This document shows, in pieces, positions 43,119-54,502 of a stretch of 64,000 nt of DNA (positions are counted from its first letter, which is position 1; every line of letters begins with the position of its first letter). The position numbers and the translations under genes were made by a program. The DNA is taken from contig JACDTU010000010.1 of the NCBI GenBank assembly GCA_022376465.1, positions 682,001-746,000 of the forward strand, written 5' to 3'. A model generated the notes under the pieces. The model saw only the letters and a list, made by a program, of their open reading frames with translations, searched no databases and was not told where the DNA came from. Source of the DNA: Cubamyces lactineus. Its lineage: Eukaryota > Basidiomycota > Agaricomycetes > Polyporales > Polyporaceae.

Positions 43119-45034
43119 TTATCCACCATCCCCTCCAACAAAGTCATTGATTGCTTTCTGTACTTCTAACCTCTCCATGACAGCCCTGTGCAAACTCGAC
43201 TTGGTATTCCTCCCGGGTTTTGTTTTACCTTTGGAGGCTCCTTCCGGAGCTTCCGAGCTGGTTGCAGTTGCAGTAGGTATCGAGGTTGATGCTGGAGTAT
43301 CAGCCACAGTCTGTTGCATAGGATGTCGGTCTGTTGATGCAGTAAGATGGGAGGGAACCACAACAGGCGTAGGGCGGGGCGGTGGCGGCCACTTGAAAAC
43401 AATTAGTGAAGGCGTCTCGCCAATATAAAGGATACCCACTCCTCGACTAGGTTGATTGAAGTGAAGAGCAGCCCAAGGCGGGTACTCCTTCTCAAGGTGG
43501 ATGATATGTTCCTCCAGGAACTTAAGGCGGTCTAGTAGAGACCGCGGAGGTGATGGTACTGCAGGCAATGATTAGAGTTCGCCCCAGGTGTCGCGGTGGG
43601 GTTCTCACCATAGCGGATAGCAAGATGCTTCTCGACATTTTGCAGGCGTTCATCGAGAGCCGGATACCTTTCTGCACTCGGCACCTCATCATTAGCGATA
43701 GGTCCATGCGAATTGTCATTGGAGGCTGAAGTCGTTCCGTTTGCATGTACCGGAGCGCCGCTCTTCAAAGTTCGACGAAGCGGACCGTCTTCGTTCTTTG
43801 CGATGTCATACTTCATCTGTAGGTCTCGGTTCTGTGTCTTGGCATCTGTCCTGGCACACGAAGGCGCAGGCTCTATGGGAGCCGAATCTCCGCTTGCATT
43901 AAGCCGTCTACGCTTCTCAGCGAGAGACAAAAGGAACTCATTGCGATTCGACGCATCATTCCTGGCACGGTTTTGAGCAAGGAACCGGGATATATCCTTT
44001 GTTATCTATGATGGCAATTCAGGGCGTGGTGGACGGCGAACATGATAGTGATAAACGTACTGACGTCTGCGAACGAGGCTGATTACCCTCCGCGAGGTGT
44101 ACATAGTCCAGTTTTCGCTCGTCTAGCGGACGGCCCTGAATCGCGGTGGGTTCTGATTCTGACCTGTTTTCAGCTAACCTCTGGAATGCAGTGTGTGAGC
44201 GACGTCGAGATATATGTACAATGAATATCGCACCAATAAGCCTTTCATCAGGTCTCCGAGCGCACTCGGTACCTTCTTCCGCTCGTATTCAGGGTTCAAG
44301 ACCACCATGTCCGCCTCAAAGCCTCTCAAAGCCTGAGTGAATCCTATGGAGGACAAGAACGACTTAATGACTGCATCCCAGTCTTTATGGTACTCAGGCG
44401 GTGGCGACGGCGGAGGGGATGGAGAGGGCGTAGAAGTTTTCCTTTTAGACGGAAGTGCTGGTGCAGTTTGTGTCTGTGGAGGTTGTTGCGTAGGAGCAGG
44501 GGCATGTGAGACGGGCTGTTGAGGTGCGGGGCGTGCTTGAGCGTAGGGGTAGGAGTAGCTCCCACTAGCCCCATATTGGTACGCCCCAGTATTCCACGCG
44601 TTCGCCCATGCGTTTTGGGAGTAATTGTAATAGGGGTATGCGCTACCTTGCGCTTGGGATGCACCTTGGGTGTGAGCGTGTTGAGGGTAATAGTTCGCGT
44701 GAGGAGGATAATGTCCGCCGGGTGCAGAATGCTGGGAGGTTTGTTGAGACGGACTCGCGTGTGAAGTAGCCGCAGAGTAGCTAGTGGCGTAAGTATTTGT
44801 TGCGGGGTTCGCATAGTATGAGCGCGAAGCCGGTTGGGGCTGCACGGAGAACTGGCTTGTGTATGGCCCGGTTGAGACAGACGGCCCGGGTGCGGAGGGC
44901 GCTGCTTGAGGTACGTTCGTCGTATGAGCAGCAGCTGGCGCGTTCTGCGCAGCTGGTGTCGCGTTGTCCGAGCCCTGCGTGGGCGGCGTATTGCCCGAAG
45001 GCCCGGCAGCTGAAGGCGGGGGGCCGAGCGTCAT
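43119..45034 (-). CDS. MBIP: MBIP-like (MAP3K12-binding inhibitory protein 1) coiled-coil protein
   Basis: Four exons on the minus strand: 45034-44234, 44180-44061, 44005-43609 and 43558-43119; 585 aa. The N-terminal ~220 residues are Tyr/Gln/Pro/Ser-rich and probably disordered (AYPYYNYSQNAWANAWNTG). Then come SRFLAQNRARNDASNRNEFL, SCARTDAKTQNRDLQMKYD, ERYPALDERLQNVEKHLAIR and DRLKFLEEHIIHLEKEYPPW. These match in order and spacing the human MBIP blocks (N-x-x-EF, CARTDA, ERLQNIEAHL, the IKKLEDKILELE helix). In animals MBIP is a subunit of the ATAC histone acetyltransferase complex and binds MAP3K12/DLK. Assignment rests on these remembered motifs. The exon 3 acceptor could be 9 nt later in frame. 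Confidence 0.75.
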
Positions 45035-45276
45035 GGAGGAGTGAAGCAAGAATTTCTGAGAAAGGAAATTGCCGCCACAGCTGAGCGCGTTCTATAGGCG
45101 CCCATGCGCGTACCGCTTCGATCACTGCTACCGCACTACGCGCATTACAGCACAAGCAGCTGGAACGCGGCTTGTCCTCAGCCACCACTGTCTTGCGGCC
45201 TTCTTGCGTGTCCCGAGACCCTGGCAGCTCTGGGCTAAGACGTGACGATTGCTCTCTGTGTGCACTGCGTGCTGCT
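45035..45276. promoter_or_regulatory. Bidirectional promoter between MBIP-like gene and VPS53
   Basis: Only 242 nt separate the two divergent start codons, so both promoters and 5' leaders must lie or overlap here. No canonical TATA box was seen. Coordinate expression is possible but not shown by sequence. Confidence 0.5.
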
Positions 45277-48200
45277 ATGGCTGCCGAACCAAGCCGTCTA
45301 TCCGCGCCAGTCTTCAGGCTGAGGGAGGATGAGCTGCCTCCCGAGCTTATACTGTCTATAGAACGCATCTTGGATCTGCACGCAAAGGGTGAACCTGATC
45401 CTCTGAGCAGGCTCACTAACGACTTCAACCCAATTGGCGTACTCAATGACTACTTTCCCGATGGTGAGCCGAGCACACTGTAGCAGCAAGGCTGAAGTTT
45501 AGAACTGTGCTATGCAGAGGCCGCCCTTGGGCAGCTCGAGGCGGTTCAGTCTCGGCTCGCGGAAGACGAGCGGATGCTACAGGGCGAAATAGACTCCTTG
45601 CGGGAAGAGTTGCGAAAGGACCAGGACCCGAGCCGAATGCAGCTCATACAGGAGATGATCTCCGTAAGTGGCTACGCGTGCTGCATGTCACCACAACGCC
45701 TCATTTTGGGAGGAACCTTCTACTCCCTGCGCAGGACCTATTGGGTCAAATGTCGCGTATCCGCGAGAAAGCAACGGAGTCTGAAGCAGTCGTACGCAAT
45801 ATCACGAAAGAGATACAAGTGTTGGACTTGGCCAAGAAGAACCTCATCTTGAGCATGACCACGCTGAAGAGACTACAGATGCTGGGTGCGGGTGAAACAT
45901 ATGTTTCTTAGTGAATATCAACTGAAGCACTATAGTGAACGCATTGGGCCAACTCGAGGACCAGATCAAAGAGCGCAAGTACCATGATATTGTGCAGTCC
46001 CTCGCGGTTCGTCACCACCATGTTATCCTGCACGAACCTGCTAAATTCAAGGACAACTCATAGGCAGTCAAGCAAATTGGCGCGTCATTCAAACCATACA
46101 CGTCCGTACGGCGGATATCTGAGCTATGGCGTCGCATCCAAGAGATCCAGGTCGAGTTGCGTTCAATGATAGATGCCGACTGGGACAAATTGTAGGGGAT
46201 TCTGTGTTCTCCCCGATTGGGCCGGACGTCTAACTTTGTGTAGTTATATGCAGGACCCTGCGAAGCCTATAAAACCTTCGGTAGTCACGGATGCTTGCTT
46301 GGTCATCGACGTGTTGGGCCCCGAAATCCGCACCCAATTCGTAGAACGCTACGTTGCGCTTGAACTCAAAGAGTACCGCCGAATATTCCGGGCCACGGAC
46401 GAAGCGGGCCAACTCGACAACCTCTCAAGACGATTCGCTTGGTTCCGTCGACTACTGCAGACACATGAGACGGAACAAGGCCGGGTCTTCCCCGCCGACT
46501 GGAAAGTCGGATGGTTCTTGACCGCCAAGTTCATTGAGATCACCAGGTATATACTCACGGACCAACAGCTTTTTATGTAATAACATGAGTGTAGGGACGA
46601 TATGACTGCGCTGCTATCGAAGGCTGGGTCCAAGTTGACGGTCAAGCAGCTGCTCGATACGTTGCAAGAGACAATGGAGTTCGAAGCGTCTATCACCAGG
46701 AGGTTTGGCACATCGGTGAGACAATTTTCGTTCTGTGCTCCTCAGGCAGATGTCTTGAACTTCGTATAGCTACGAGAGTTGTTGAAGGCGACTACACCCT
46801 CAAATGCGACTAGGCCTCTGAAGCCTATTACGTCGGCCTTTGAGCCACATATGGGCGTATACATCGATGCTCAGGACAAGTGCGTATTCTTGTCCTACAC
46901 CACACTACTGTGGCTTAAATTCGCCGTCAGAGTGCTTTCAGACATGCTCGCGCAATACCGAGGGCCAAAATCCCGCTCATCGTTGGAGGTTACCAGCAGT
47001 ACGGAAGACGATGAAGCGACGCCAGTCCTAGTGTTACCATCGTCGACAGAGCTCTTCTACTTCTATGCGCGGACGCTCGAGCAGTGTGCGAAGCTCTTCA
47101 CCGGCCAGCCACTCTTCGATCTATGCAATCTGTTCAAGAAGTGGCTCAAGATCTATGCAGGTTTGTGCATCCCGATAATATAGAATTCGGCTGGCCAGGC
47201 TAAGTCTTCACTGCAGAGGAGGTGCTCGTTGCCAGCATGAAGAAGTACGCGATTGCTCAGCTGCTCCAGACATGACTCCTCATTTTGACTTGTGCAGGCC
47301 TTCTACCATTGGCAGAAAGTCTATGGACGCGCGGTACGACGTCAACGAGCTGAAGAACGCGTGCACCCTCATCAACACAGCAGACTACTGCCAGACGACC
47401 GCGCTCGAACTCGAGGAGAACATTCGGGACAAATGCGACGAGGCATACAAAGAGAAGATCACACTGCAAGATGAACGCGATCTCTTCGTCAGGTGAGCGA
47501 GACGGGCCTGCTTCACGTAAATGCACCTCAACCCATAGCGAACTATTAGTGCGATTTCCGCCGCGATCCTGATCATGCTGCGGGAGCTCGACTCTGCGTG
47601 CGATCCTGCGTTGTCAACCCTCTCCCGCACCGCATGGGCGACCGTCAAGCACGTCAGTGGGCAGTCAGCATACGTCGAGCCACTCGTCAAGGCGATTGAG
47701 GAGGTCGCGGAGACGGTGAAACCGCTCGTCGAGCAGAAGAAGTATCTGCGCAATTTCTTTGACAAGGCCGCTAAGTATGTGTTTGACAATAGACGGAGAG
47801 CGTAGTTCTCAATCTGATCATTGATCGCAGTGCCATCCTGGCCAAGTTTACGAACGCTCTCGTGAAGAGTCGCCCACTCATGGAGATCGGTGCTGAGCAG
47901 GTAGGCCCAGGTCAATGCAGACGGAACTATGTGACCGACTCACTGATGCGCGGTAGCTGCTGATTGATTTGCAAGCTATCAAGGCCTGTCTGCTCAAAAT
48001 TCCGGGCGAAGCCCTGATCACCTCCAAGTGAGTTCTGCGTCGATAATGGCATGTCCATTGCTGACTATCTGGTTCCACTCTAGCTATACAAAGAGCGTGA
48101 CTAAGCATACAACTCGCCTCGAAGCCCTGCTGAAGGTCATCGTTACTCCGGTGGTGCGAACCTCCAACTCGCTAGGATATAACAGGCGCTGATTGTAGCT

Positions 48201-48635
48201 CTGCAGGACCCAGCCGAAGGTTTCATTTTGAACTATACGCTCGTCATTGGCGACGCGTCCTTCTCGAACTTCCAGAAGATCCTAGACCTCAAAGGCACAC
48301 CCAAGGCAGAGCAGAACGACCTGCTTGACTCCTTCCTCACCGTGACCAGCACCAAGACTGAACTGGAAAGCACGTCGTTCCTGTCCTCGCTCGACATGGA
48401 CCCCGGACAAGTCTCCACGTTGACTAGCCCGGGTAGTAGCAGGGCTTCTCTCCTGCCGGGCAGTTCCGCGGGAGAAAGCATCCTGGCCGCCTTGTCTTCT
48501 CCGCCGTTGACCGGAGCACCGTCAAGTGGCTCAGACACACCGCCAAGGCAAGATCAGTCGGGCAGGCGGGAGGTGTTCTCGGACTTCAAACGTTTCGTCA
48601 GCTTTGGTCTGAGACGGGAGACGTTGCCGCCTTGA
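45277..48635 (+). CDS. VPS53: VPS53, GARP/EARP tethering complex subunit
   Basis: Sixteen exons: 45277-45463, 45518-45663, 45735-45885, 45936-46006, 46064-46191, 46244-46546, 46595-46715, 46770-46879, 46931-47160, 47217-47244, 47298-47492, 47550-47774, 47831-47900, 47957-48027, 48084-48153 and 48207-48635; 844 aa. Signatures: FNPIGVLNDYFPDE, QMSRIREKATESEAVVRNIT, AVKQIGASFKPYTSVRRISE, LKEYRRIFRATDEAGQLDNL, FVERYVALELKEY and GFILNYTLVIGDASFSNFQK. The N-terminus is a coiled coil that assembles GARP, followed by stacked helical CATCHR repeats. The complex tethers endosome-derived vesicles at the trans-Golgi. The C-terminal ~60 residues are Ser/Pro-rich and variable. All junctions keep phase. Confidence 0.95.
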
Positions 48636-48805
48636 TTGGTGGAGGATCCTATACCATGGACTGGAATACCGATACCACTTGCATAGTAGAAGCTGAACTT
48701 GACTAACACATCCGATGCGCTTCGCACGTAATGCATATCATCCTATGGATGAACAGCGACCTGATACAACAAGATATCCAAGCATACAGCAGAGTCGTCT
48801 ACAGT

Positions 48806-51632
48806 CTACTCCTCCATCGCATCGCCATCCCCACCGCCGTTGGCGGCAGGTGCAGGCTGACCCTCCCTCCACAGCTCGCTCCACTTGGGGTATACCCTCT
48901 TGTACAGCGACATGCACACTGTGTCCATCTGGTTGATGGGCCCGTCGAAGTGCGCCTTGTAGTACCCGTGCGTGCCGAGCGACTCCTTGATGTGGCCCGT
49001 CCGGCCGTACTTGGTGTGCAGCTGGATCGGCTTGAAGTACTCGACGTCCTCGGGGTTGAAGAACATGTACCGGATCGTCGCCGTCTTTTTGTGAATCTTG
49101 TACGGGTGTCCCGTCAAGATGATGCGCTTCGCCACTATGCGCGTCGTGTCTGGGTGCAGGAAGCTGCCCATCGCGACAAGCTCTGGGGCTATAGACGCAG
49201 TTGGTGAGTCACGGAACGCGTAGGAGTTTAGTGGGATGCAAACCTTGTGGATCCTCCGTCTCACGAAGGAGCGTGCATGGCTGCTTGCCGTAGACCACAG
49301 GTCCATAGATTGTAGCGACGCTAGTGACGCCGTGTCGCAAGTAGCGCTCGAACTTGTGCACGTTGTTCGCGCCCTTGCCACCACCACGCAAGTGCTGGCT
49401 GTATACGGGGTTTACGCGGAATCTCCGAGGCCCAACGCAGAGGATGAGAGGATCCTGAAAAACATGAACCATGAATGGATGTGGCGATACATACTTGTTT
49501 ATATGCACTAACCTTTGAGCGGACAGAGCCATCGTACTCGGTGTTCCGTTGAACGGTGAAGTTGAGTACGGTCTTTTTGTGTTCGTGCTGCAGGAGGCTG
49601 AAGACCACGAACGGTCGTCCGGGGGAAACCTGAGCAGCTTCCTTCGGGACGTCCTTGAGGTAGACAGTCACACGAGTACCAGGCTTGAGGTTAATGTGAG
49701 ATTGTGGTCGCAAACAATGAGGGAGAAGTGATGCTTACCTCGATACCACCCTCCTCCTCAGCACGTCTCCTCACCGCACGTTCTGTGCGCTTGAAGTCCT
49801 CGAACTGGAATATCCGTGCGTAGTCCCTCGGTAGGTTCTCGTATGGATCCCACGGACTCGTCCGGAATGACCGCAAGCCACGGTAACGCTGGAAGCGTGT
49901 TCGTGCCGGCACATCCAGAGGGGTATCAATTTCGTCGGGGAAGGCTAGGTCGTCCTCCTCCTCCCGTTTTCGGTTCCGCCACGACTGCAGTCTGAAGAAA
50001 TGGGTCAGCGAGCACGATCTACGCGGAAGACGAAAGTTATACTTACTGTCGTTCTTCCTCTTCTGCATCGAGGTCTTGGAACGCAACACTCCGTCGACCG
50101 TCAGTCTCCATCTCAGTATCCTCGGCTGGGAGCTCGACCATCTCCTCTTCTTCGACTTCATCCATCTCAACCTCACCATTTCCCTCTCCGTCCTCATCCT
50201 CTCCGTCGTCGCCCTCATCTTCGGACTCGTCGATGATCCACGCCGCCTGGTACTCGCTCATTCCCTTCGGGATCTTGCGAACCGCCTTCGGCGTCGTTCC
50301 AACTTTCGCATCGGGGATCTTGTCATGTTCGTGACCATTCGCCCCACCCTGCATCTCCTCTTCCGTCGGCCACGTCTGCTCGTTTGCCATGTCATCCGGG
50401 TCGTTGCTAGATACCAGAGAATCGGCGTCCTCCTCGTTGGGTTCAGCGAGGAGTTGCGGCTCGATCTCCATAGCGCCTGCATTGCTTCCCTTGTGATGCC
50501 GGGGAAGAGGAGCGGACATAATCTATGTGAGGTGTGTAAGCCCTTGGCTCTCTACGAGCCGCTCGTATGTCGTACCTTCGCGACCTGGAAATCACCAAAG
50601 TTTGATATATGCATCAGGCGGTTGGCGGAGAGGTGCGAACCCCGGACGACTCCTGTGACGCTGAGCATCCCATCCGTCCAATCCACACGCTCGCTCAAAA
50701 CATACGAGCGGCCTTCCCTCCACTTCACGTCGGACGGCTTGCCTTCGCAGAGTGCTCTGATGGCGTTCAGCGTATCTGAGCCATGGTGCATGTCGTAAAC
50801 CCTGGATTGGCTGGGGACGAAGTACTGGATGAAGGACAGCAATGACTTGACGATGCCGCTCTTTTCCTTGGGCTCCATCGGCTCGTCCGAAGAAACGACA
50901 GTGACGACTTCAGGAAGACCCTGGGCCTGTAGGGTGCGCAGCAGGGTGTCTCCCCACTGATCGACTTCCACATTGGGCGAGAGGACGAAGATGACATAGT
51001 CCGCGACCTTGCATGCGTCCAAGGTGGCGTACATCTGCCTATATGGGAGAGGGATGAACTGAAGGGAAGTCTTGAAGCGATCTGCTCTATAATCCCATTG
51101 TAAAAACGATCCGTATGCAGTAGCAGAGTTGGGTCACGAACCTCAGCTTCTGCAACCCCGTAGTAGGGTCCTCCTCAAGTGTGCCATCAATAGACTGTGC
51201 CAACCTCTCGCTCACGTCGCGCGCCTTCACATCGTCCGTCAGAGGAACAATTGCAACAATCCGTGGGGCGCCATCTGTTCCACTGAAGATGCGGGTAGCG
51301 GACACGAGGCTCTGGCGTTTCTTCAATTGTGCTTGCTTCGCGCTATTGCGACGGTTCGTGCGCAACTGGGCAGCTGCATTCGCAGATGCGCGTGCCTTTG
51401 GGGACTGACGCTGTGTGCGTCCTAGTTGATATCAGCCATGATCCCTTGCTCATCTATGGTGTAGGATGGCTCGTACCTTTGGCGACCTCCTTTAGAGAAC
51501 TCTTCGTTGCATGCTTGGATTTAAAGGGCTTGTTTTTCTGCAAACTGTCGGTTACCGCATACACTAAAGGCTAAGATGTGCAAAACATACTTGTTTCAGC
51601 GTAGGACGATGATGGTGTGCAGACTCCGTCAT
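48806..51632 (-). CDS. TSR1: TSR1, pre-40S ribosome biogenesis factor
   Basis: Nine exons on the minus strand: 51632-51591, 51537-51477, 51421-51142, 51038-50576, 50522-50047, 49991-49739, 49683-49513, 49454-49244 and 49188-48806; 779 aa (human 804). Starts [20 protein letters not shown]. Central AARP2CN-like region: [40 protein letters not shown]. Acidic insert, then the DUF663 half: [63 protein letters not shown]1 is a GTPase-like protein without nucleotide binding, related to BMS1, and occupies the subunit interface of cytoplasmic pre-40S particles. The acceptor before exon 7 reads CTCAAG rather than CAG and was fixed by protein match. Confidence 0.95.
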
Positions 51633-52237
51633 GGCTAAAATGAAGGATGCTCAAAGTTGCAGGTCGATCGGCGTGGGGAAGCCCGATCTTGCAATGGTAT
51701 CTTCGTATTAGTCTGGATTGACTTGTCCTTGGGCTCGTGTCGAACGCTGCGGTCTGTGGTAGTACTCAGACAGAACACTATGAAGGGGGCCGCTCGAAGC
51801 TCAGGTAATTGGTGAGGGGGAGAACTCTTCAGCAGATGGCAGAAGCACTTCACGAAATTTACGGACGGGGATCTTATCTAATCTCCCTCGATTAACTGAT
51901 CGTGCGTCTATCTTATCACTGCGAGTCTCAGTGAACACTCCCTCAAGCCCTTGGAACCGTTGAATAACTCGTTGACTTGCCATCTTCCAAAGCCTTCGTG
52001 ATCGGATTTACCATTGCGACTGTCGCCTCAACGATATATGGACCTATTCATGCGTGATTATCTCTCACTGGCAGGCATCGGCGGTGATGCAGTCGTGAGA
52101 TCATACGGGCCATATACATAACATGCATTGCCCGTCCCAGGTACGTCTGTGCCGCATTCTGCAGAGCGCATGCGCGCTGCCTCGCACCACCCACCCCGCA
52201 CCTCGCAGTGACAGAAGGACTCCAGCGACGGCCCACC
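51633..52237. other. Divergent promoter region of TSR1 and the F-box gene
   Basis: 605 nt between two divergent start codons. No TATA consensus and no gene seen. The ATG at 52238 is preceded by an in-frame GTG at 52208 that would add ten residues but is not an expected start. Confidence 0.45.
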
Positions 52238-54163
52238 ATGAGTTCCGTTCATCCAGCTCTCGTCAACCCGGATGTACTTGACGAAGTTTTCCGGCATCTC
52301 AACCCCATGCGCGACCCCAGAGAGCTGGCTAGAACCGGTATGCTCCCCCTCGTTATCACCGGCGCACTTTGGTACAACGATCCTCAAGGTCCGATAAAGC
52401 GGAAGTCACTTGTCAACGCCGCGCAGGTCTGCAAAGCATTCTCCGAGCCAGCTTCCAACATTCTCTGGCAGGCCATCGTTGACGGATTCTGGCCACTTCT
52501 CTGCTCCTTTCCGACGTTTCGGGTGGATTGTGCGCGCGGAAACATCACCAAGGATGGCTCTGGAGATCCCACCGACGCACCGCAGGACAGCAATGATGAG
52601 ATCGAAGTAAGCCAGCAGTCACCACACCGCTGCCCACAGTCATACAACTCTTTCCAGACCTTCTTACAGGGAATCTCCTCGGCCCATTGGCTCAGATGGG
52701 AACATTGTGCTCGGCGTGTACGGTTCCTAGCTGTGCGCGATGGCTCAGATAGCCCGGCACTCATATCCTCTTTCTTGCGCATTTTCACGGCCGCGCGTCC
52801 GGTCGCAGCTTCTCATCCCCTACCAGGACTGCAAACGCTGCTGATTGACGAGACATGCGGAGACCCAACGAGAGTGCAGCTCCTCCATCTGCTCAGCCTC
52901 GCACCGTCGCTATCCGCCATCTGCATCCACAGCACTCGAACCTCCTTGGAATTCAACCATCTGTCTGATGATCTAAAAGTGCTCTCCCAAAGCCATCTCC
53001 TGGATAGACTCCAGATTCTCCATGCTAGTTGCGAAACGTGGCACCCGCGGCGGCGGCGGCGCATCAATGATCTCCGCGACGTGAACGTCTTTCGGCGGCT
53101 GCAGGTCTTGAGAACGGATAACCTGGCACCTCTCGCGTTCGACTCTCTGCTACCGCAATTAGCCAGTTTGGCTGAGCTGGAGAACCTCTCCCTCTCGCTA
53201 CTCCCATCGAACGATTACTATGGCGTGCCGCTTCTCAACGACGAGGAGCATCATGGAACTAGTTTAGCCACTCCGTCACATTTCGGCTTCAAGGCCTTGA
53301 GACAACTTCATGTCACAGGACAACCTAGACAGATCAGCAAAATACTTAGATGCGTTGAATCTTTGACGCTTGGCGACATTGCTCTCTCTGTTGCCCCGTC
53401 ATCATCGGCCGATGTTCGACCTATGCTCACCGATTTGGCCTCCTGGCCGGCAATATCCACGTCTTTGCGAAGGCTGCACCTACATTATGACGCAGAACGG
53501 GACTGGTTTAGTCGACGGACTCAGCGGGCAATACGCGCAGGGGAGATCTCACCTCTTCACATTGCTTTGTCTGGCATCCTCAGTCCTCTTTTGCAACTGC
53601 GTGCATTGCAGTTCTTTTGGCTCTCTTCAGGCGGCAGGCCGTTCGCAATCAGGGATATGGACGTCGCCGCCATGGGAGAGGCCTGGTCGTCCATCCGCAA
53701 CTTGACAGTAATATCCCAGCCACTAGGCGAGACATCTGGAATCATTCCGCAACCGTCTGCCTTGCGCCCGTCATTTTCTTCGCTTGTTCATCTCGCGACG
53801 CGCTGCCAGTCTCTGGAAGAGCTACATATAAACTCCCCGCCCCTTGACATGTCCGAAGATGACGTTGCTACTCTCGAAAGATGGGCAACGGCCGACGGAA
53901 ATGATCTAACACCCCAGCCACGATTACGGCGGCTCACCCCTGCGGTCTTTTACGACCCCCGCTGGCTCGAGCTCTCCCTGCCTAACGTGGACCGCCTCGC
54001 CATAGTGATGCATCGCTTGTTTCCCTCGCTTGACAGGTTGCAGGATATCCCAGAATTTCGTTTCTACAAAGAGAAAACGCTGCGTAACAATACGGAGAGA
54101 CAGGCAAAACTAGAGAACAGCGACATCTTAAAGCTGTTCGATAGGATCGCTGCACTCGAATAG
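52238..54163 (+). CDS. F-box domain protein, intronless
   Basis: A single exon of 641 codons. The N-terminus resembles the short F-box/F-box-like fold of Agaricomycetes: HPALVNPDVLDEVFRHLNP, then AAQVCKAFSEPASNILWQAI. The rest has irregular leucine-rich segments (LQTLLIDETCGDPTRVQLLH, LRRLHLHYDAERDWFSR), likely a solenoid for substrate recognition. F-box proteins link substrates to SCF ubiquitin ligases through SKP1. This family is large and fast evolving in mushrooms, so the substrate cannot be named. The absence of introns contrasts with all neighbours. Confidence 0.88.
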   Translation: MSSVHPALVNPDVLDEVFRHLNPMRDPRELARTGMLPLVITGALWYNDPQGPIKRKSLVNAAQVCKAFSEPASNILWQAIVDGFWPLLCSFPTFRVDCARGNITKDGSGDPTDAPQDSNDEIEVSQQSPHRCPQSYNSFQTFLQGISSAHWLRWEHCARRVRFLAVRDGSDSPALISSFLRIFTAARPVAASHPLPGLQTLLIDETCGDPTRVQLLHLLSLAPSLSAICIHSTRTSLEFNHLSDDLKVLSQSHLLDRLQILHASCETWHPRRRRRINDLRDVNVFRRLQVLRTDNLAPLAFDSLLPQLASLAELENLSLSLLPSNDYYGVPLLNDEEHHGTSLATPSHFGFKALRQLHVTGQPRQISKILRCVESLTLGDIALSVAPSSSADVRPMLTDLASWPAISTSLRRLHLHYDAERDWFSRRTQRAIRAGEISPLHIALSGILSPLLQLRALQFFWLSSGGRPFAIRDMDVAAMGEAWSSIRNLTVISQPLGETSGIIPQPSALRPSFSSLVHLATRCQSLEELHINSPPLDMSEDDVATLERWATADGNDLTPQPRLRRLTPAVFYDPRWLELSLPNVDRLAIVMHRLFPSLDRLQDIPEFRFYKEKTLRNNTERQAKLENSDILKLFDRIAALE

Positions 54164-54502
54164 ATTCGGTCGCAGGTCGTACTGAGGTAGCATGCTGACG
54201 AATCCTTTTACGTTGTCTGTTTGTGCTTCGATTGAAGAGGTATTCGCTATGACTGTGTACACTAAAATAGCTTGGTCGCATGCATGGGTTTTCTTCTAAC
54301 AAGATATACAACCTGAGCGCCGAGCCCAGTGCCAGCCCGCCAGGTACACCGTACACCTGCGATTTACTTCGCAGCGCCTGAGAAAGCGCTAGCCGTGCAC
54401 AGCTTTGCGTTCTACTGGGCCCCGATATATCCATCCACAACCTTGGCATAGTAGAGGCAGTGGTGGGTTGTTCCAGGCTTGCACCTTCACCACCGACACA
54501 CG
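54164..54502. other. Intergenic
   Basis: F-box 3' flank and PalC promoter. No other feature was seen. Confidence 0.45.
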
